From Thozetella sp. PMI_491 (lineage: Eukaryota > Ascomycota > Sordariomycetes > Chaetosphaeriales > Chaetosphaeriaceae): a stretch of 64,000 bases of DNA. The stretch's first letter is position 1; each line of letters opens with the position of its first letter. The stretch covers positions 288,756 to 352,755 of the forward strand of contig MU270076.1 in NCBI GenBank assembly GCA_021432635.1, read 5' to 3'. Made by a program: the position numbers and the translations under genes. Positions 1 through 11,430 of this stretch are shown one piece after another. The notes under the pieces are model-generated. The model did not search any database. It was not told the DNA's origin and was given only the letters and a program-made list of their open reading frames with translations.

Positions 1-172
1 GATATATAGTGTCTAGTGCTAGCTATTGAGGTGTGCCGTTTGAATCCAGTATGCAGAGGCAATCCTCTTTAACACCTTGCCCTGAGTATCTGGAAGGCAT
101 TTATAACCGAGAATACAACCATTGCGCCCTCCTCCAAGGAAGTTACAAGTAATTAAAGACAAGTCGCCAACG

Positions 173-1120
173 ATGAGCGAGACTGCCTCCTCCTCTAAGG
201 AGGTAAAACCTTTGCTCACAGTCTACACCATCGATAAGGATCCGAAGAAGTATAGCTTGGTGTCATTTGCAACCAAACTTCACTTCCGCCTGCGTTATGC
301 CGGCATCCCATACATCGATGGCGTGGGTTCCAGAGGCGAGGCGCCCAAGGACAAGATTCCATATGTCAAATTTCACAGCACGAATGAGCTTTTGGGCGAC
401 TCGGCCCTCATCATCAAGAGGCTAATTGAGATGGGAAAGACCGAGGATCTAACAGCCGGCCTCTCCCCCGAGACGAGAGCCACTGATTTCTCCTTCCGGT
501 CCATGATCGACGAGAAGATGTACTTTCTGCTGGTAAGCGGCGCCAAGGCGCCAACAGCCTCCCTCTACCCCATTTCGATATTCTCATTGAGTGTGGCGCC
601 AACACCCCCTAGCTGTACGAGCGCTGGTACGAGAACTACAAAGAGATGCGGGACCATGGGCCTCTCGCTCATCTGCCTGGTGGCATTCGACACGTGGCAG
701 TCGCCGTACTGCTCCAGTATGTCAGGCTTATGCTGTACTTCCAAGGGACGGGGCGGCACAAGTTAGATGAGATCAAGCATCTTAGGGGTGAGGCCATCGC
801 GGCCATGGCCGACTTCGCCACGGTTGCGAACGAGATGGCCCGGGACCGGCCCGAGACGGAGCCCTTCTGGATCCTCGGCGGCCCAAAGCCGACCGAGGCC
901 GATTTCTCGCTGTTTGGTTATCTATCCGGGCTGCTGGTCACACCAACGTGAGTGACACTACACAAGCATCCACATCCGAGGTCACCCGTCACGCTGTGTT
1001 ACTAACTGCGGCGCCAGCCAACCGGCCACTGTGGCTCTGATCCGCCAGTCTCCTGCACTGATGAGTTACGTACAGAGGATCCACAAGACGTACTTCTCTG
1101 ACTTCAATGACATTGTGTGA
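173..1120 (+). CDS. FAXC/metaxin-like GST-fold protein
   Basis: I model three exons, 173-532, 613-947 and 1018-1120, giving 265 aa. The first intron starts GTAAGC and ends CCCCTAG. The second starts GTGAGT, has an ACTAAC branch site near 1001 and ends CCAG. I chose the ATG at 173 because the frame upstream has only a TTG. The N-terminal ~80 residues resemble the thioredoxin-like domain of the failed-axon-connections/metaxin group (a K-[IL]-P-Y-V-K-F segment followed by G-D-S-A-L-I). The second half is helical and ends in the P-[TS]-E-A-D-F-S-L-F-G segment typical of a GST C-terminal domain. Such proteins are GST-like and often bind membranes; the substrate is unknown. No signal peptide is visible. 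Family assignment is by recalled pattern only. Confidence 0.75.
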
Positions 1121-2008
1121 GTCGTTAGGAGTCAAGCCACAACGATGGGAGGGGCTGCCGGGGCGGGTTGCCCAGTGTTTCGGCGCTGACTGTGATGGGC
1201 CGAGTCCCTACTCGATTTTGTGTATGTTGTATCGCGATTCCGGGCAGAGTCGCTATTCAATCCAAGGGCATAGCGCCAAATATTTGTGTGCCGCAGTTGT
1301 GTGACCTCCTCCCTCTATTAAGACTCGACTTTATGGCTTGTTGGAATGTGCTAGGCGGGGAACCAAGTACAGACCGGCCCACAACGGTGCTCCACTAGAG
1401 GCAGTCGGTCTTTGATAGAGGCAACTGAATGCATTGTTGTCACGGGCCCAGCCAGTGAATTTAAGTGCTGACAGCAGCACTACAACGGGAACGGCGTTAG
1501 CCTGGCCAAGCCTGGGAGCGAAGAGCGCTAGGCCTTTCGGTAAGGGCACGTTGGTCCGTTAAGGGCCCCTGTCCCCCCCACACGCGTGCACGGGCTCCTG
1601 GGTCGGAGCCCCGTAGCCTGTCAGTCCGCCATCGATCCCCCCCTAAAACCTGGAAGACAGCCGAAGGCGGGTTCGACTTTGGCTGACTACTTTCGCCTGG
1701 CAGATGCGCATACAAATTTGATCCCTCTCCAACTCGGCATCTCCTGCAGCGAATAAGGGCACGCGGGCCAGAGCCACCACGCTTAAACTTGGCCGTGGCT
1801 TCACATGCGAGGCCTTCGTCACTCTCCGCCCACGACAACCCATCTCCTTCGGCATCACGCTTTCCTCCCCCTTTTCTCGCCTTGCTTTTCCACGTCTCGG
1901 GCAGGCACACCAAGATGCGACGCGTTCTGCTCTCACACCACTAAGGTTGGCTACAAGCGATCCGACAACCTATAGCTTCGTCGTGGCATGTGAGCGAAAA
2001 GGGCAGAA
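1121..2008. other. Intergenic region
   Basis: This is the 3' flank of the GST-fold gene and the promoter of the following 1294-aa gene. Short ORFs on both strands here have no recognisable domain. Just before the ATG at 2009 the strand is pyrimidine-rich (about 1850-1910), as is common in fungal promoters. I see nothing else. Confidence 0.6.
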
Positions 2009-5000
2009 ATGAACGACCCCAATGTCAGCCCGCCGTCCCACCTCCGCGCGCGCAGGGTCGCCAAGCCAACCACGGCCTCGGTCGACGGAGGCCGGGATAG
2101 GAGAACGGGCCCTGCTCTGGATTCCACAGCTACGACGACGGCCTCTGACGGCCTTGCGACCAAGGACTTCGCGAAGGACCTGGCAGTGCCCCAGCGGGTC
2201 TCAGACGAGACGGAACCGGCCACGCACACGACACGGACACACTTAATGGACGACGACAACGACGACGGGTACCCCTTTCGCGCCGAGAGGAACCACCGCC
2301 CGACGAAACGCAGAACCGGCGGCGCGAATGCCTTCCTCCTCTCCGATTCCATCTTCGACGCTCCCGGCCCGGAGGCGAACAGCCGAACTCACTCCCATCG
2401 TCGCCCGCGCCATGTTGCTGAGACTCATCGGCCCAAGACCTCGACCGCGCCCAACAAGGCCCAGCTGAATGGTCACTCAAACCGTGGACAGCCAGCGGAC
2501 GTTGATGTGGATGCAAGACCGAGCACGGAGACCGGACTGACGGGGACGACCTTGTCAAACCCTGGTTCGTCGGCCGGGGATCCGCCCTCCGGCGGATCAA
2601 CAGCGACTTCTAGGGGGGCTATATCGAACAGGACCTCGTTGGACATGGACTCGGCCCAGATTGTCAACATGGCCTTAAATTTGAGTGAATCCAGGAGGCT
2701 AGCGTCTAGGAGGAACGCCTCGCAGCCGCTGCCCCCCAGACTCGCCCCGCTCCCAGATGGCACCTCCGGCGGGAGTCTTAGGCAGCATCTTCAGCAGCAG
2801 CGGCGAATATCGCGGACAATCTCTCCGAAGCCAGGATCGAGGCTCGTGTCTGGGCAAAAGGTGACCAGCCCTCTCCAGAGTGCGTTCGACCCCGCCGCAG
2901 AAGGGAGCTTCCGTTATCACTTCTCCCAGTCGACCATGGCACGCGCACAGAAGGCGAAGGACTACCTTGAGCTCTTGGCTCAATTCCGGAAACTCGTCGA
3001 GCTTGTCCCTCCCTTGAAGCCGGACCAAACCCGGAAGCAGATTCTAAGCCCCCCGCCGTCACCAGGGGATGCCTTGCAGCTTGCTGCCACGAAGCTTGGT
3101 CGCCCGTATAACCCTTTGCAATATATCCGAAATCGCAAGGTTCGGGCTCGCGAGCGGAAGGGCATTGATGGTGAGGGCCAAGGATTCAACGATGTCCACA
3201 AAGTAACCGAATGGGTCGACGAGGTGGCCAAGTGGGCAGCTACCGCTCGCGCAGGAGCGACGGGAACTAAGCTCCTCCCACCCTTCACGAGCGCTGACGA
3301 GGCAGCGCTGCAGAGCTCTCCCTCTTCTGGCTCCAGGCAAGGCACCACTGTCGTGAAGCCAAAGCGGCCTCGGGTGGACTGGGTTATCGATCCTGCCGAC
3401 ATGATTGCAGATGCCTACTGGCTCGAACAAGGCGACAACAAGAAGCTTGTCGAAGACCGTCATTGGAGACGAGTCTTCCCCCAGGACTCTGAGAAGTACA
3501 TTGCCCCATCGTTGCCCTTCGAAAATATCGCATCCGAAACCATCATTCCCGAGGACAAGGAAGGCCCCATCCCCGCCACCTTACCAACGGAGACGAGTCT
3601 CTCGGAACCTAAGCACCAGAAAGCGGAGCATGAGCACCTGCTTAGCGGCGCCAGGGACCGGGCCCAACAAAAGCTGCGAGCGCTAAAGGGCGTGCATCAT
3701 CGCCACAACAGTTCCCTATATGGGCGCGACTTCCTCCGGATGAATCGAGGCTCTCTGTCCGACTCGTCCGATACAGACAGCGATAGGAGAAGAGCGAGAG
3801 CTGGGACTATAGGAGGCAACGACAGGTTGATCCTCGAGAAGCAGATGCTCGACATGATTGCACGAGAGCAGAGGGACCAACTGTCGGAAGGCCTCCAGGA
3901 TCCGGAACACTCGTTCAAGCTGGGCAATACCAACCTGATGACTCCTGAGCGAGAGAAGCCACGGTTCTCGCCAGCGCCTAGCCGCCAGCCTAGCCATAGT
4001 CGAAGGCAGTCGAAGGCGGAACTGAGCGAATCTGATGGTAAGATGCCCAAGGCAAGGCCGCAACAAGTCCCTCAGTCTCCCGGTGGGGGTCGCGCCAGTC
4101 TCGAGGTTCCTCAGTGGGGAAGATGGCCATCGGCCGATGAGGATACCTCTCTGCCAACATCACCAGAGCTGCGACCGGTCCGGGATGGCGTGTTCATCCC
4201 TGCAATTGGGATGGACCTGTCGCCTCCTACGAGCCGGCCGTCATCTCCGACTCGAAACCCCTTTTCCAAAGTCCGGAGCATCTTCCGTGAGCGGAGCAGG
4301 GAGCGTGGTGCAGAGTTGCACTCGTCTCACAAGGACGACCTTCCTCCGTTGATGTCGGAAGACCGACTAGTAGAGTCGCCCGGGAGCGAGCGTCCGCTAT
4401 CTCCAGAGAGACAAGGGTCTAGAAGCCCTTCTAGGAAGCTCGCATCTAGGATTACGGACGTCCCTCTCAAGGCTCACCGTGCAAACACTACAGGTCACAT
4501 GAAGCACCGCGGGGATGAATCAAGCAATGGACTGCGCGGGCTCTTCAGGGGGCCGCGTATCGATACCGTTATCCGCAGCGGCGTTTCCAAAGTGGGCGAT
4601 ATGCTCTGGAGGAGAGAGGCTGAGGCAGGTGATGTGTCCTCGGTTACGTCGTCCGATGAGTCGGAGACGGAGCACCGAGGTCGGTCGCGCTTCTCTGCCC
4701 TGCCGTCGCGATCTTCATCCAGGCGCCCTGCCGCAGACAGAGCACCGACGAAACACTACTTAGACGTCATGCCTCGGTTCTTGCATCCATCTGAGCATGG
4801 GAAGCTCAGTCCAGGCGAACAAGAGGCCCTGGCTATCCCAGGCGCTATGCCATCATCACGCCCTCCAAGCCGTCGCTCGAGTCGGTTCGAGTTGCTCAAG
4901 CCACCCCGAATCGATGTGCAGGACCCCTCACCGTCGTCAACACCCCCGCCGGATATGTCTCGTCTGCTGGGCGCGTCAGATGCTTCGGATACAGACTCGC

Positions 5001-5893
5001 GTAAGAGCAGCTATGCTGACGGCGTACGTCGAGCGGATGCGCGACTCAACTCCGTGCTGTCGATTCCAAGTCGCAGGTTCTCCAGCCAGACCGCATCGAG
5101 CCGCCACTGGTCTATATCGCAACGTGAGGATCGCACCTCGCCCTCTCGCCGCCCAGTCTCCAAGTTTGAGGTTGCTCGCATGCGAACCCTCGTTATGAGC
5201 CGAGGCATCGTGGCGATGGAGATCGACCGACGAGCGAGGGAGCGGAAACCTGCAGTGTGCTCTCCGCGAACCCCAAGAAAGCTGCTTCCCCTAACCCCGC
5301 CTCGGCAGGGCAAGGCTCCCGACTCCGACGTGGAAGATGCTGGGACGGGGAGTCCGACCTCCAGCCACAGCCCAGGAGCCTTCTCCTGGCAAGCAATCGT
5401 CGATATGTGCCCCGACCCGGTCTTCAGAGAGCAGATACGGCAGCGTCCCATCGCGCAGCTCGAGGTCTATCCCTTAGGCGCCCGGATCATTGGCCAATCG
5501 ATCCAGTCGGCCGGCCAGCAGTGGCAGGCCTCGGCGGATCGCTTCAGTTGCGAGACAGCACGCTCGTTAGAGCAGCGCGTCGCGAAGGTGCGGGAAAAAG
5601 CCAGCGGGCTCTCCGACCTAACGCGCGCCGCGGCCGACGAGGCCGACGAGGTCAGTCGCGACCTCGTGACCGGCCAGCGGCTCAAGATCAAGCGCGTTGT
5701 CGACGTCATGGACAAGCTCCTGAGGCGTCGGAGGCGTCGCTTCCGCTGGGTGCGTAGGGCGGGCTGGCTAGCCGTCGAGTGGGTGCTTGTTGGCTTCATG
5801 TGGTATGTCTGGTTTGTAGTCATGATAGCGCGCATTTTCCTCGGCATCGGCAAGGGACTACTCAGAGGCGCTCGGTGGTTGCTCTGGCTGTAG
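2009..5893 (+). CDS. Conserved-looking fungal protein of unknown function, 1294 aa
   Basis: This is a single uninterrupted exon starting at ATG 2009. I do not recognise a named family. The N-terminal ~300 residues are low complexity. They are followed by an ordered block (about residues 310-500) with hydrophobic and aromatic positions, including PYNPLQYIRNRKVR and a WVIDPADMIADAYWLEQG stretch, which looks like a genuine domain. A long Ser/Arg/Pro-rich region follows (about 560-1080) with many S-P and R-x-x-S sites, suggesting heavy phosphorylation. The C-terminus has a helical segment, a basic KLLRRRRRRFR patch and then about 40 very hydrophobic Trp-rich residues to the end. That arrangement suggests a tail-anchored or hairpin membrane association, for example at the ER or a lipid body. 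The localisation is inference from composition. Confidence 0.85.
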   Translation: MNDPNVSPPSHLRARRVAKPTTASVDGGRDRRTGPALDSTATTTASDGLATKDFAKDLAVPQRVSDETEPATHTTRTHLMDDDNDDGYPFRAERNHRPTKRRTGGANAFLLSDSIFDAPGPEANSRTHSHRRPRHVAETHRPKTSTAPNKAQLNGHSNRGQPADVDVDARPSTETGLTGTTLSNPGSSAGDPPSGGSTATSRGAISNRTSLDMDSAQIVNMALNLSESRRLASRRNASQPLPPRLAPLPDGTSGGSLRQHLQQQRRISRTISPKPGSRLVSGQKVTSPLQSAFDPAAEGSFRYHFSQSTMARAQKAKDYLELLAQFRKLVELVPPLKPDQTRKQILSPPPSPGDALQLAATKLGRPYNPLQYIRNRKVRARERKGIDGEGQGFNDVHKVTEWVDEVAKWAATARAGATGTKLLPPFTSADEAALQSSPSSGSRQGTTVVKPKRPRVDWVIDPADMIADAYWLEQGDNKKLVEDRHWRRVFPQDSEKYIAPSLPFENIASETIIPEDKEGPIPATLPTETSLSEPKHQKAEHEHLLSGARDRAQQKLRALKGVHHRHNSSLYGRDFLRMNRGSLSDSSDTDSDRRRARAGTIGGNDRLILEKQMLDMIAREQRDQLSEGLQDPEHSFKLGNTNLMTPEREKPRFSPAPSRQPSHSRRQSKAELSESDGKMPKARPQQVPQSPGGGRASLEVPQWGRWPSADEDTSLPTSPELRPVRDGVFIPAIGMDLSPPTSRPSSPTRNPFSKVRSIFRERSRERGAELHSSHKDDLPPLMSEDRLVESPGSERPLSPERQGSRSPSRKLASRITDVPLKAHRANTTGHMKHRGDESSNGLRGLFRGPRIDTVIRSGVSKVGDMLWRREAEAGDVSSVTSSDESETEHRGRSRFSALPSRSSSRRPAADRAPTKHYLDVMPRFLHPSEHGKLSPGEQEALAIPGAMPSSRPPSRRSSRFELLKPPRIDVQDPSPSSTPPPDMSRLLGASDASDTDSRKSSYADGVRRADARLNSVLSIPSRRFSSQTASSRHWSISQREDRTSPSRRPVSKFEVARMRTLVMSRGIVAMEIDRRARERKPAVCSPRTPRKLLPLTPPRQGKAPDSDVEDAGTGSPTSSHSPGAFSWQAIVDMCPDPVFREQIRQRPIAQLEVYPLGARIIGQSIQSAGQQWQASADRFSCETARSLEQRVAKVREKASGLSDLTRAAADEADEVSRDLVTGQRLKIKRVVDVMDKLLRRRRRRFRWVRRAGWLAVEWVLVGFMWYVWFVVMIARIFLGIGKGLLRGARWLLWL

Positions 5894-6602
5894 GACGGGC
5901 TGTGAAGCTGCCTTGCTGCCGGGTTCGATCCACGTCGTCGATGGGCGCCATAGGATTTTGAGATCTTTCCGACGAAAAAGCGTTAGCCCCCGGGTATGCT
6001 GCGATGTGCTCGTTCTGGGATTTCATACCACAGCATTCGCCTCGGGCGAGTTCGTACCACCTCTTTTTCCTTTGTCTTGGCGTTTACTTTTCTATTCTAG
6101 CTGTCAAGATAAGCTGGTCGTTTATGGAGCAGGCAGGCGCGAGCGGGAGCATCAGCAGGCAAGGCTTTGGATATCATGGGGATAATACCGAACGGGCTTG
6201 ATACCACCGATACCACTCAAAATGATTGTAATGCAAAATTAAATTCTTATTCTTATACTCTTAGATCGGTCCCCGATGTCCCCTACAGTGCTGTGCTCCC
6301 CTTGGATCGCCCTCTCCAACTCGATGAAGGCAAAGGAGCAGCCCATGTTTGAGGGGCGTCGCGAGCAAGTTGAATCAGGCTAGATAGGTACTATCGGAGC
6401 TCGGTCACTCATCAGAATACCACCTCCTCATGCATGCATAGTGTGTATCCTAGAATCAGATATTACTCGGCTATGACTGTTGAGCATTGCTCAAGGCCTC
6501 GTTCACTTCTATGAGCTCCTCTCTCCCTAGAGATACATTCTATGGGATCAGCAACTTCGTAATCTCACATACTGCTGCCAAGCCGACGATATGAGCTAGC
6601 AT
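5894..6602. other. Intergenic region between convergent genes
   Basis: These are the 3' flanks of the 1294-aa gene and SAC1, which converge. The stretch 6190-6260 is AT-richer and could hold a polyadenylation signal. No gene is supported. Confidence 0.6.
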
Positions 6603-8859
6603 CTATTCAATCCTCTTCTTGCCCTCCTCGGCATTCAAGTAGCGAGCCGTGCTGAGCCCACGTTCGTGCCTCGCCACAAACGCCCCAAGCACCTTGTCTT
6701 TCCGCACCTTGCTGATAGTCTCGTGGTAGCCTTCAGTAGCCCAAGGCCGTGGATTCAGCTTGGGCCAGTTGACCTGCGTGAAAGCATCGTGTGGTTAGCT
6801 TTGTCTGAGCGGAGGGATACTAGGCATGGCAGATGACTTACATAGAGCATGCCGTTGTTGAAGATGAAGTACAAGCTCCAGAGGCCCACCAGAGTCCAGA
6901 ACAGCAGGAACAAGCGCAGTGGCCAAGCGGCAGAGTCGGGCACGCGGCGCGTAAAGAGCCCGATGAAAACGAAGAAGAAGCTGAAGGCAGTGACGTAGGG
7001 AACGGCCTGGATCAGGACGGGACGACGGTCGGCAAACACGAGGTTTGAGCCGATGTTGGCGGTGGCCGGGAGATAGGCGCCGAGGAAAAGATCAAACGCA
7101 TCCTGGCGCGGACCGTCTAGGAAGTTATTGCGCCAGTACCGGGTCACGGCGACGTTGCCGTCTTGGAGCGCGCCGGCCTTGGTGCGCTTCCCCAGGCGAG
7201 TCAGGTCCGTCTTCATGGCACCCGTCCCGGAGTAGGCCTTGGAGACGATGTCGGCGTTATCCGCCCACATATTGCGGAAGAGGAACTCGAACGCCGGGTC
7301 CTCGTCCTTGAAGTGCGAGCCGGGGTTCAGGATGCCCAGATCGACAAACATGCGGTCCAGAGTCCAGCGGGCGAGAAGGCTCTGAACAACATTGGTCCGA
7401 TCTAGGCAGTCCATGCAGTTGGTGCGCACTACGCTCGTCTGCAGGTTGCGGACTTCGAGGCGGTCGACGTGGCTTGCGGGCATGTCTACGGCGCGGAAGT
7501 ACTGCTGCCGCACGAGAGCGTCGTGCATCTGGTCGATCAGGAGCTGAGCTCGATGCATCTGCATGCCCTTGGTCTCGGTGTGGAAGTCGAAGTACACGTA
7601 GTGCAGCCGGTCGAAGTGCGACTTGGAGCCGCTGGCGTCGATGGTGTGGAACTTCTCGTCCGTCAGCTGGTCAGACTGGGTGTGTTCCCGAGGCCCCGAC
7701 ACCAACATCTCGACCATCTGCTCGTAAGCTTGCTTGACCCGCATCTCGCGGCCCTTTTGGTTGACCAGGTTGACGAGGTAGTTGTCGCCGTAGATACGGA
7801 TCTGCTCGTCGAAGTGGAGCTTGGCGGCTGGGAGGGCCGACTCGATGCTCCGTATCTGGATCTTGGGCGTGTACTTCAAGGTATTGACCTCAGCCCAGTA
7901 CACCGGGACGCTTCCGCGGGTCTGGACGTATGACAAGATCTGCATCTCCCGCCCGTCGGTACCGCGCTTCCCGCTCTGCATGTCACCGCTGCCCGCAAAC
8001 CCGCCCATGCCGCTGCCGCTGTCGTTGAGGATGACCACCTGCTCCGTCTCGTTGTAGTTAGACGCATGGCCCTCGTCATCCAGGCCGCGGGTGAAGTATC
8101 TCGTGCCCCCACGATGCCTCGACCTGCGGCTGATGAGCGCTATGGTCAAGGGCGTGGACTTGAACGTGGTCTGGTGGATCTCCAAGGTGCCGAAAGTGAC
8201 GGGCAAGATGAACGGATCGATGCCTGGCTGGGGAGCTGGCTGGCCTTTTCCTCCTCTTGTCCGGAAGTCGATGAGATCGGACTGGATGAAGCGATTCCAG
8301 AAGAAGCGGTCGTCGGCGCGGGACCACATGGGAGCGGAAGCATCTTGCTGTGACTGGCGCTGGAAGCTGTTGGTGAGGTCGACCGAGTACGAGAAGTACA
8401 TGGGACCGGACTTGATGAAGTTCCGAAGCAGGGCTAGGAACTTGTCCTCATCCGGGTCGCGGATCTGGCGCTCTCGGAGGGGGAGAAGGTCGGTAGTGAT
8501 GACCTTGTAGACCATGTGGCCCTTTAGCCGGCCAACGGGCTGGGCCTTGGTGATGACGACGATGTACTTGTCTGCGCCGGTTAGCGATGCACCAGGGGAG
8601 GCGCGAGAGCCCGGGAGCCTCCGGGAAGAAGGGGCAGAGCCGACCTACCTAGGCGCAAGCGGATCATGCCCAGGACGCCAGCGACGCTGGACACCCGCGA
8701 GACACGCCGGCCGGACAGATAGGACGCTCCATCTACGAGACGGATGTCACCGGTGGGGCGGTCAATACTCAGGGCCGGGGCATTGGGCGACGAAGGGGAG
8801 GTGAAGATGTACGAGTCGCCGGCAACGTGGATGTTGATGTCTCGGTAGGGGAGCGTCAT
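6603..8859 (-). CDS. SAC1: Phosphoinositide phosphatase SAC1 (Sac domain)
   Basis: Exons read on the minus strand are 8859-8649, 8571-6842 and 6773-6603, giving 703 aa. Intron 8572-8648 has a GCTAAC branch and CAG acceptor; intron 6774-6841 starts GTAAGT. The Sac catalytic CX5R motif appears as RTNCMDCLDRTN near residue 456. Close to the C-terminus are two hydrophobic segments (about residues 580-640) that would anchor the protein in the ER/Golgi membrane, as in yeast Sac1. It dephosphorylates PI4P and other monophosphoinositides and so controls secretory-pathway PI4P. The length is somewhat above yeast Sac1 (623 aa), as is usual in filamentous fungi. It shares a ~870-bp divergent promoter with the Rab5 gene, another membrane-traffic factor; whether the two are co-regulated is unknown. 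Confidence 0.95.
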
Positions 8860-9726
8860 CTTGCTGCTGCTGCTTCGGTGCGGGTGGAGCCGAGACCCTT
8901 TGCGAGTTGTGCAAAGAAAAATAAATGACCGGGACGGGGGGCTTCAGCTGTGTCGCATGTCACGCAGCATGCGCGGCCGGCTCGGGTTGATCTGGCGAGG
9001 CTCGGTGCTCGCGGGTGGTTTGGATGGGAAGAAATTTGGCCACAAGCCCTGGACTCGAAGGTTCGCCTTCAGATGCAACACGTTGCCCGTCGCCCGTCGC
9101 CGGCGGGACCCTTTCGTCACTACAGAGTACCTATCTAAGGTAGCTACGCGGACTGCATAGCGGGCTAGCTTGGAAGCTGAGCTAGGTACCTAGGTACCTA
9201 AGCAACTGCGGGTGCCCCGAGCGGATTCCATGTACAGCAGTACCTAGGTACCGGTGGCTTGCTGGCAAGTGGGCAAGTACATATGCAAGTGGGCAGGAGT
9301 TTCCGTCCACACGATCACGTGGAGCCTATCTGCACGGACCATGCGTCATCGCCTCAACGGAGGAGAGCCGGGCGTCACGACCACTACGAGAGGGCCGCCT
9401 GACGTACGCAGCAGCCCGCCATTCATTGTGCATCGGCCAATCCACCCTCTCCCGACGTCCACGTCCTCCCCCAAGGCAGTCACATTACCCACGCCCACGC
9501 TGCTCCCCTACACACCCGATCCCTTGGAGAAAGCTCATCGTCCTATTCTCTCTTATCCTCTTTCGCCCATTCAAAGTGCCGACCGTCGTTTGTCACGACG
9601 ATCTGGGCCATCGCCGAGGCTTTGACAACCGAGCGGTTCCATCTCTGCCGGCAACGAACGAGCCCCGATCCGACTTTCCCAACAACTCTCTCTTCCCTTT
9701 TCCCTCTCCGCCCCGCCTCCCTCACC
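8860..9726. promoter_or_regulatory. Divergent promoter region of SAC1 and the Rab5 gene
   Basis: This region separates two start codons on opposite strands. It contains a cluster of palindromic CCTAGG/GGTACC words (about 9127-9254) and a strong CT-rich tract (about 9690-9726) directly before the Rab5 ATG, typical of fungal transcription start regions. No coding region is supported. Confidence 0.65.
9181..9254. repeat. Palindromic CCTAGGTACC repeat cluster
   Basis: The word ACCTAGGT, overlapping with GGTACC, occurs as AGGTACCTAGGTACCTA at 9184-9200 and again as TACCTAGGTACC at 9241-9252. A related TACCTATCTAAGGTA lies at about 9128-9142. Each word is self-complementary, so the cluster could bind a dimeric factor on both strands or form small hairpins. 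Confidence 0.8.
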
Positions 9727-10602
9727 ATGGCAGCTCGCGGTCCCCCCGGCGCTCGCGGCATGAACAACCGCTTCGCGCAGTTCAAGCTGGTGTTGCTCGG
9801 TACGTCTCGTTATCAGCCCATACTCCCTCCTGCTTCCTAGCCATGCAGTCTGACAAGCAGCGTGCAGGCGAATCCGCAGTCGGCAAGAGCTCGATAGTAT
9901 TGCGGTTTGTGAAGGTACGCCACGACCCCCTCACGCCCTCTGTCTACTCGCACGAGGATCCCTCGGCGGAACGCACGTCACTGACATGGTCGCGAAGGAT
10001 CAATTCGATTCGTACCGAGAATCCACGATCGGCGCCGCCTTCCTGACACAGACCATCTCCCTCGATGAGAACACCACAGTCAAGTTTGAGATCTGGGACA
10101 CGGCCGGCCAGGAGCGATACAAGTCGCTCGCCCCCATGTACTACCGAAATGCCAACTGTGCCGTCGTCGTCTACGACATCACCCAAGCCGTAAGTCCTCT
10201 ACTTGCCCGAGCATGATGCCGTGCTGCAGGACACCGTTGACCGGAACTACACAGTCGTCCCTCGATAAGGCCAAGGCCTGGGTAAAGGAGTTGCAGCGCC
10301 AAGCGAACGAGAACATCATCATCGCCCTCGCCGGCAACAAGTTGGATCTAGTCACGGAGCAGCCAGACAAGCGAGCGATACCCACCGCCGATGCCGAGGC
10401 GTACGCAAAGGAGGCAGGCTTACTGTTCTTCGAGACCTCGGCCAAGACTGCCGAGAACGTGCGGGAACTGTTCACGGCGATTGCAAAGAAGCTGCCTCTC
10501 GACCAGGTTGGACCGAGACATGCCCGCCCCGGCCAGCGACCTGGGGTCAGCCTCGCACCAGAAGGATCTAATACGCAGGTCGGAGGGCCTTGCGCCTGCT
10601 AG
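9727..10602 (+). CDS. Rab5-family small GTPase (Ypt5/Vps21 type)
   Basis: Four exons, 9727-9799, 9868-9914, 9998-10189 and 10255-10602, encode 219 aa. All GTP-binding motifs are present: GESAVGKS P-loop (residues 25-32), switch-region [18 protein letters not shown] (73-79, with catalytic Gln78), GNKLD (131-135) and ETSAKT. The switch and interswitch sequences are of Rab5 type. The protein ends in Cys-Ala-Cys, a CXC signal for double geranylgeranylation. Rab5 proteins direct endosome fusion and early endosome motility. The start was chosen from the ATG within a CCACC-like context at 9727 and the family-typical short N-terminus. Introns are 68, 83 and 65 nt; the last has an acceptor at ACAG before 10255. 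Confidence 0.96.
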
Positions 10603-11430
10603 AGGAATGTAGACCGCATCACTGCACGCCTGGAGCCTGGATGGCGCGTTTATGCGCGCCCGAGTCGAAGAAAGGGGAAGTGGGGGAGGGATGGACAAGA
10701 GGGGGAGCGGAGGAAGATAGTTTTGCGGGCTCTAGAGGCGGGCGCCGTACATGGGCCGGCCACGCGCCCTCCAGATATGGTTTTGGACCATCGACATAGA
10801 CTTTGTCGTCTACTACCCATTGCCGGAACAGCTAGGGCATGTTGACATATATTTGAGCGGAGTATTCTGGCAGGATGGTGCTAGCTCCTTTTTAATACCG
10901 ACGTTTCTGCGTTCTTACGAGTTGGCCTTCGTTTTAAGAGGCCGGGGGGCGCCAGGAGCGATATACACGGCGGGCACTGGAACTGCAAGAGCATCTTGAA
11001 GCCAAGTGCCGGAGCGCAGATTTTGGACGGAGAATCCTGAGATGAAGAAGGGATGGGGGAGGGGGGGATTTGCTGCATTCTAGGTTCTTTTTGTTGTTGT
11101 TATCTGTTGCTGTTATCGTTGTTGTACAGTATGCAAATAGAGCAACAGCGTGAAGTATCCGTGTCAGGGGCCAGCACATTCCCCATGCCTACTTTTGATT
11201 CTTCCTTGCGAGCTAGAGTACAGCGTCAACTGTTCCACTATTTTGTCCAATCAAAGCCTTTCTTTAACGACCAAGGACTGTTTAGTTGTTTGCCGGAAAA
11301 CAGCTGAAAGCCGTCCGGGTGCCCCGGGTACCTACCTAAGGCAATCTGGGGGGCAAAGGAGTAGGGGCGTCTCGTGACAGAATTCGAGGCAACCTCCCAG
11401 TATTCCTCCAAACACCAGCATCTCGAAACA
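10603..11430. other. Intergenic region
   Basis: This holds the 3' flank of the Rab5 gene and the upstream region of the ankyrin gene. It has T/G-rich stretches at about 11090-11130, and a TACCTACCTAAGG word at 11329-11341 related to the SAC1/Rab5 promoter repeats. No gene is supported. Confidence 0.55.

Noticed and set aside
5918-5932. tRNA B-box-like GGGTTCGATCC
   Set aside because: There is no matching A box, cloverleaf arms or acceptor stem around it.
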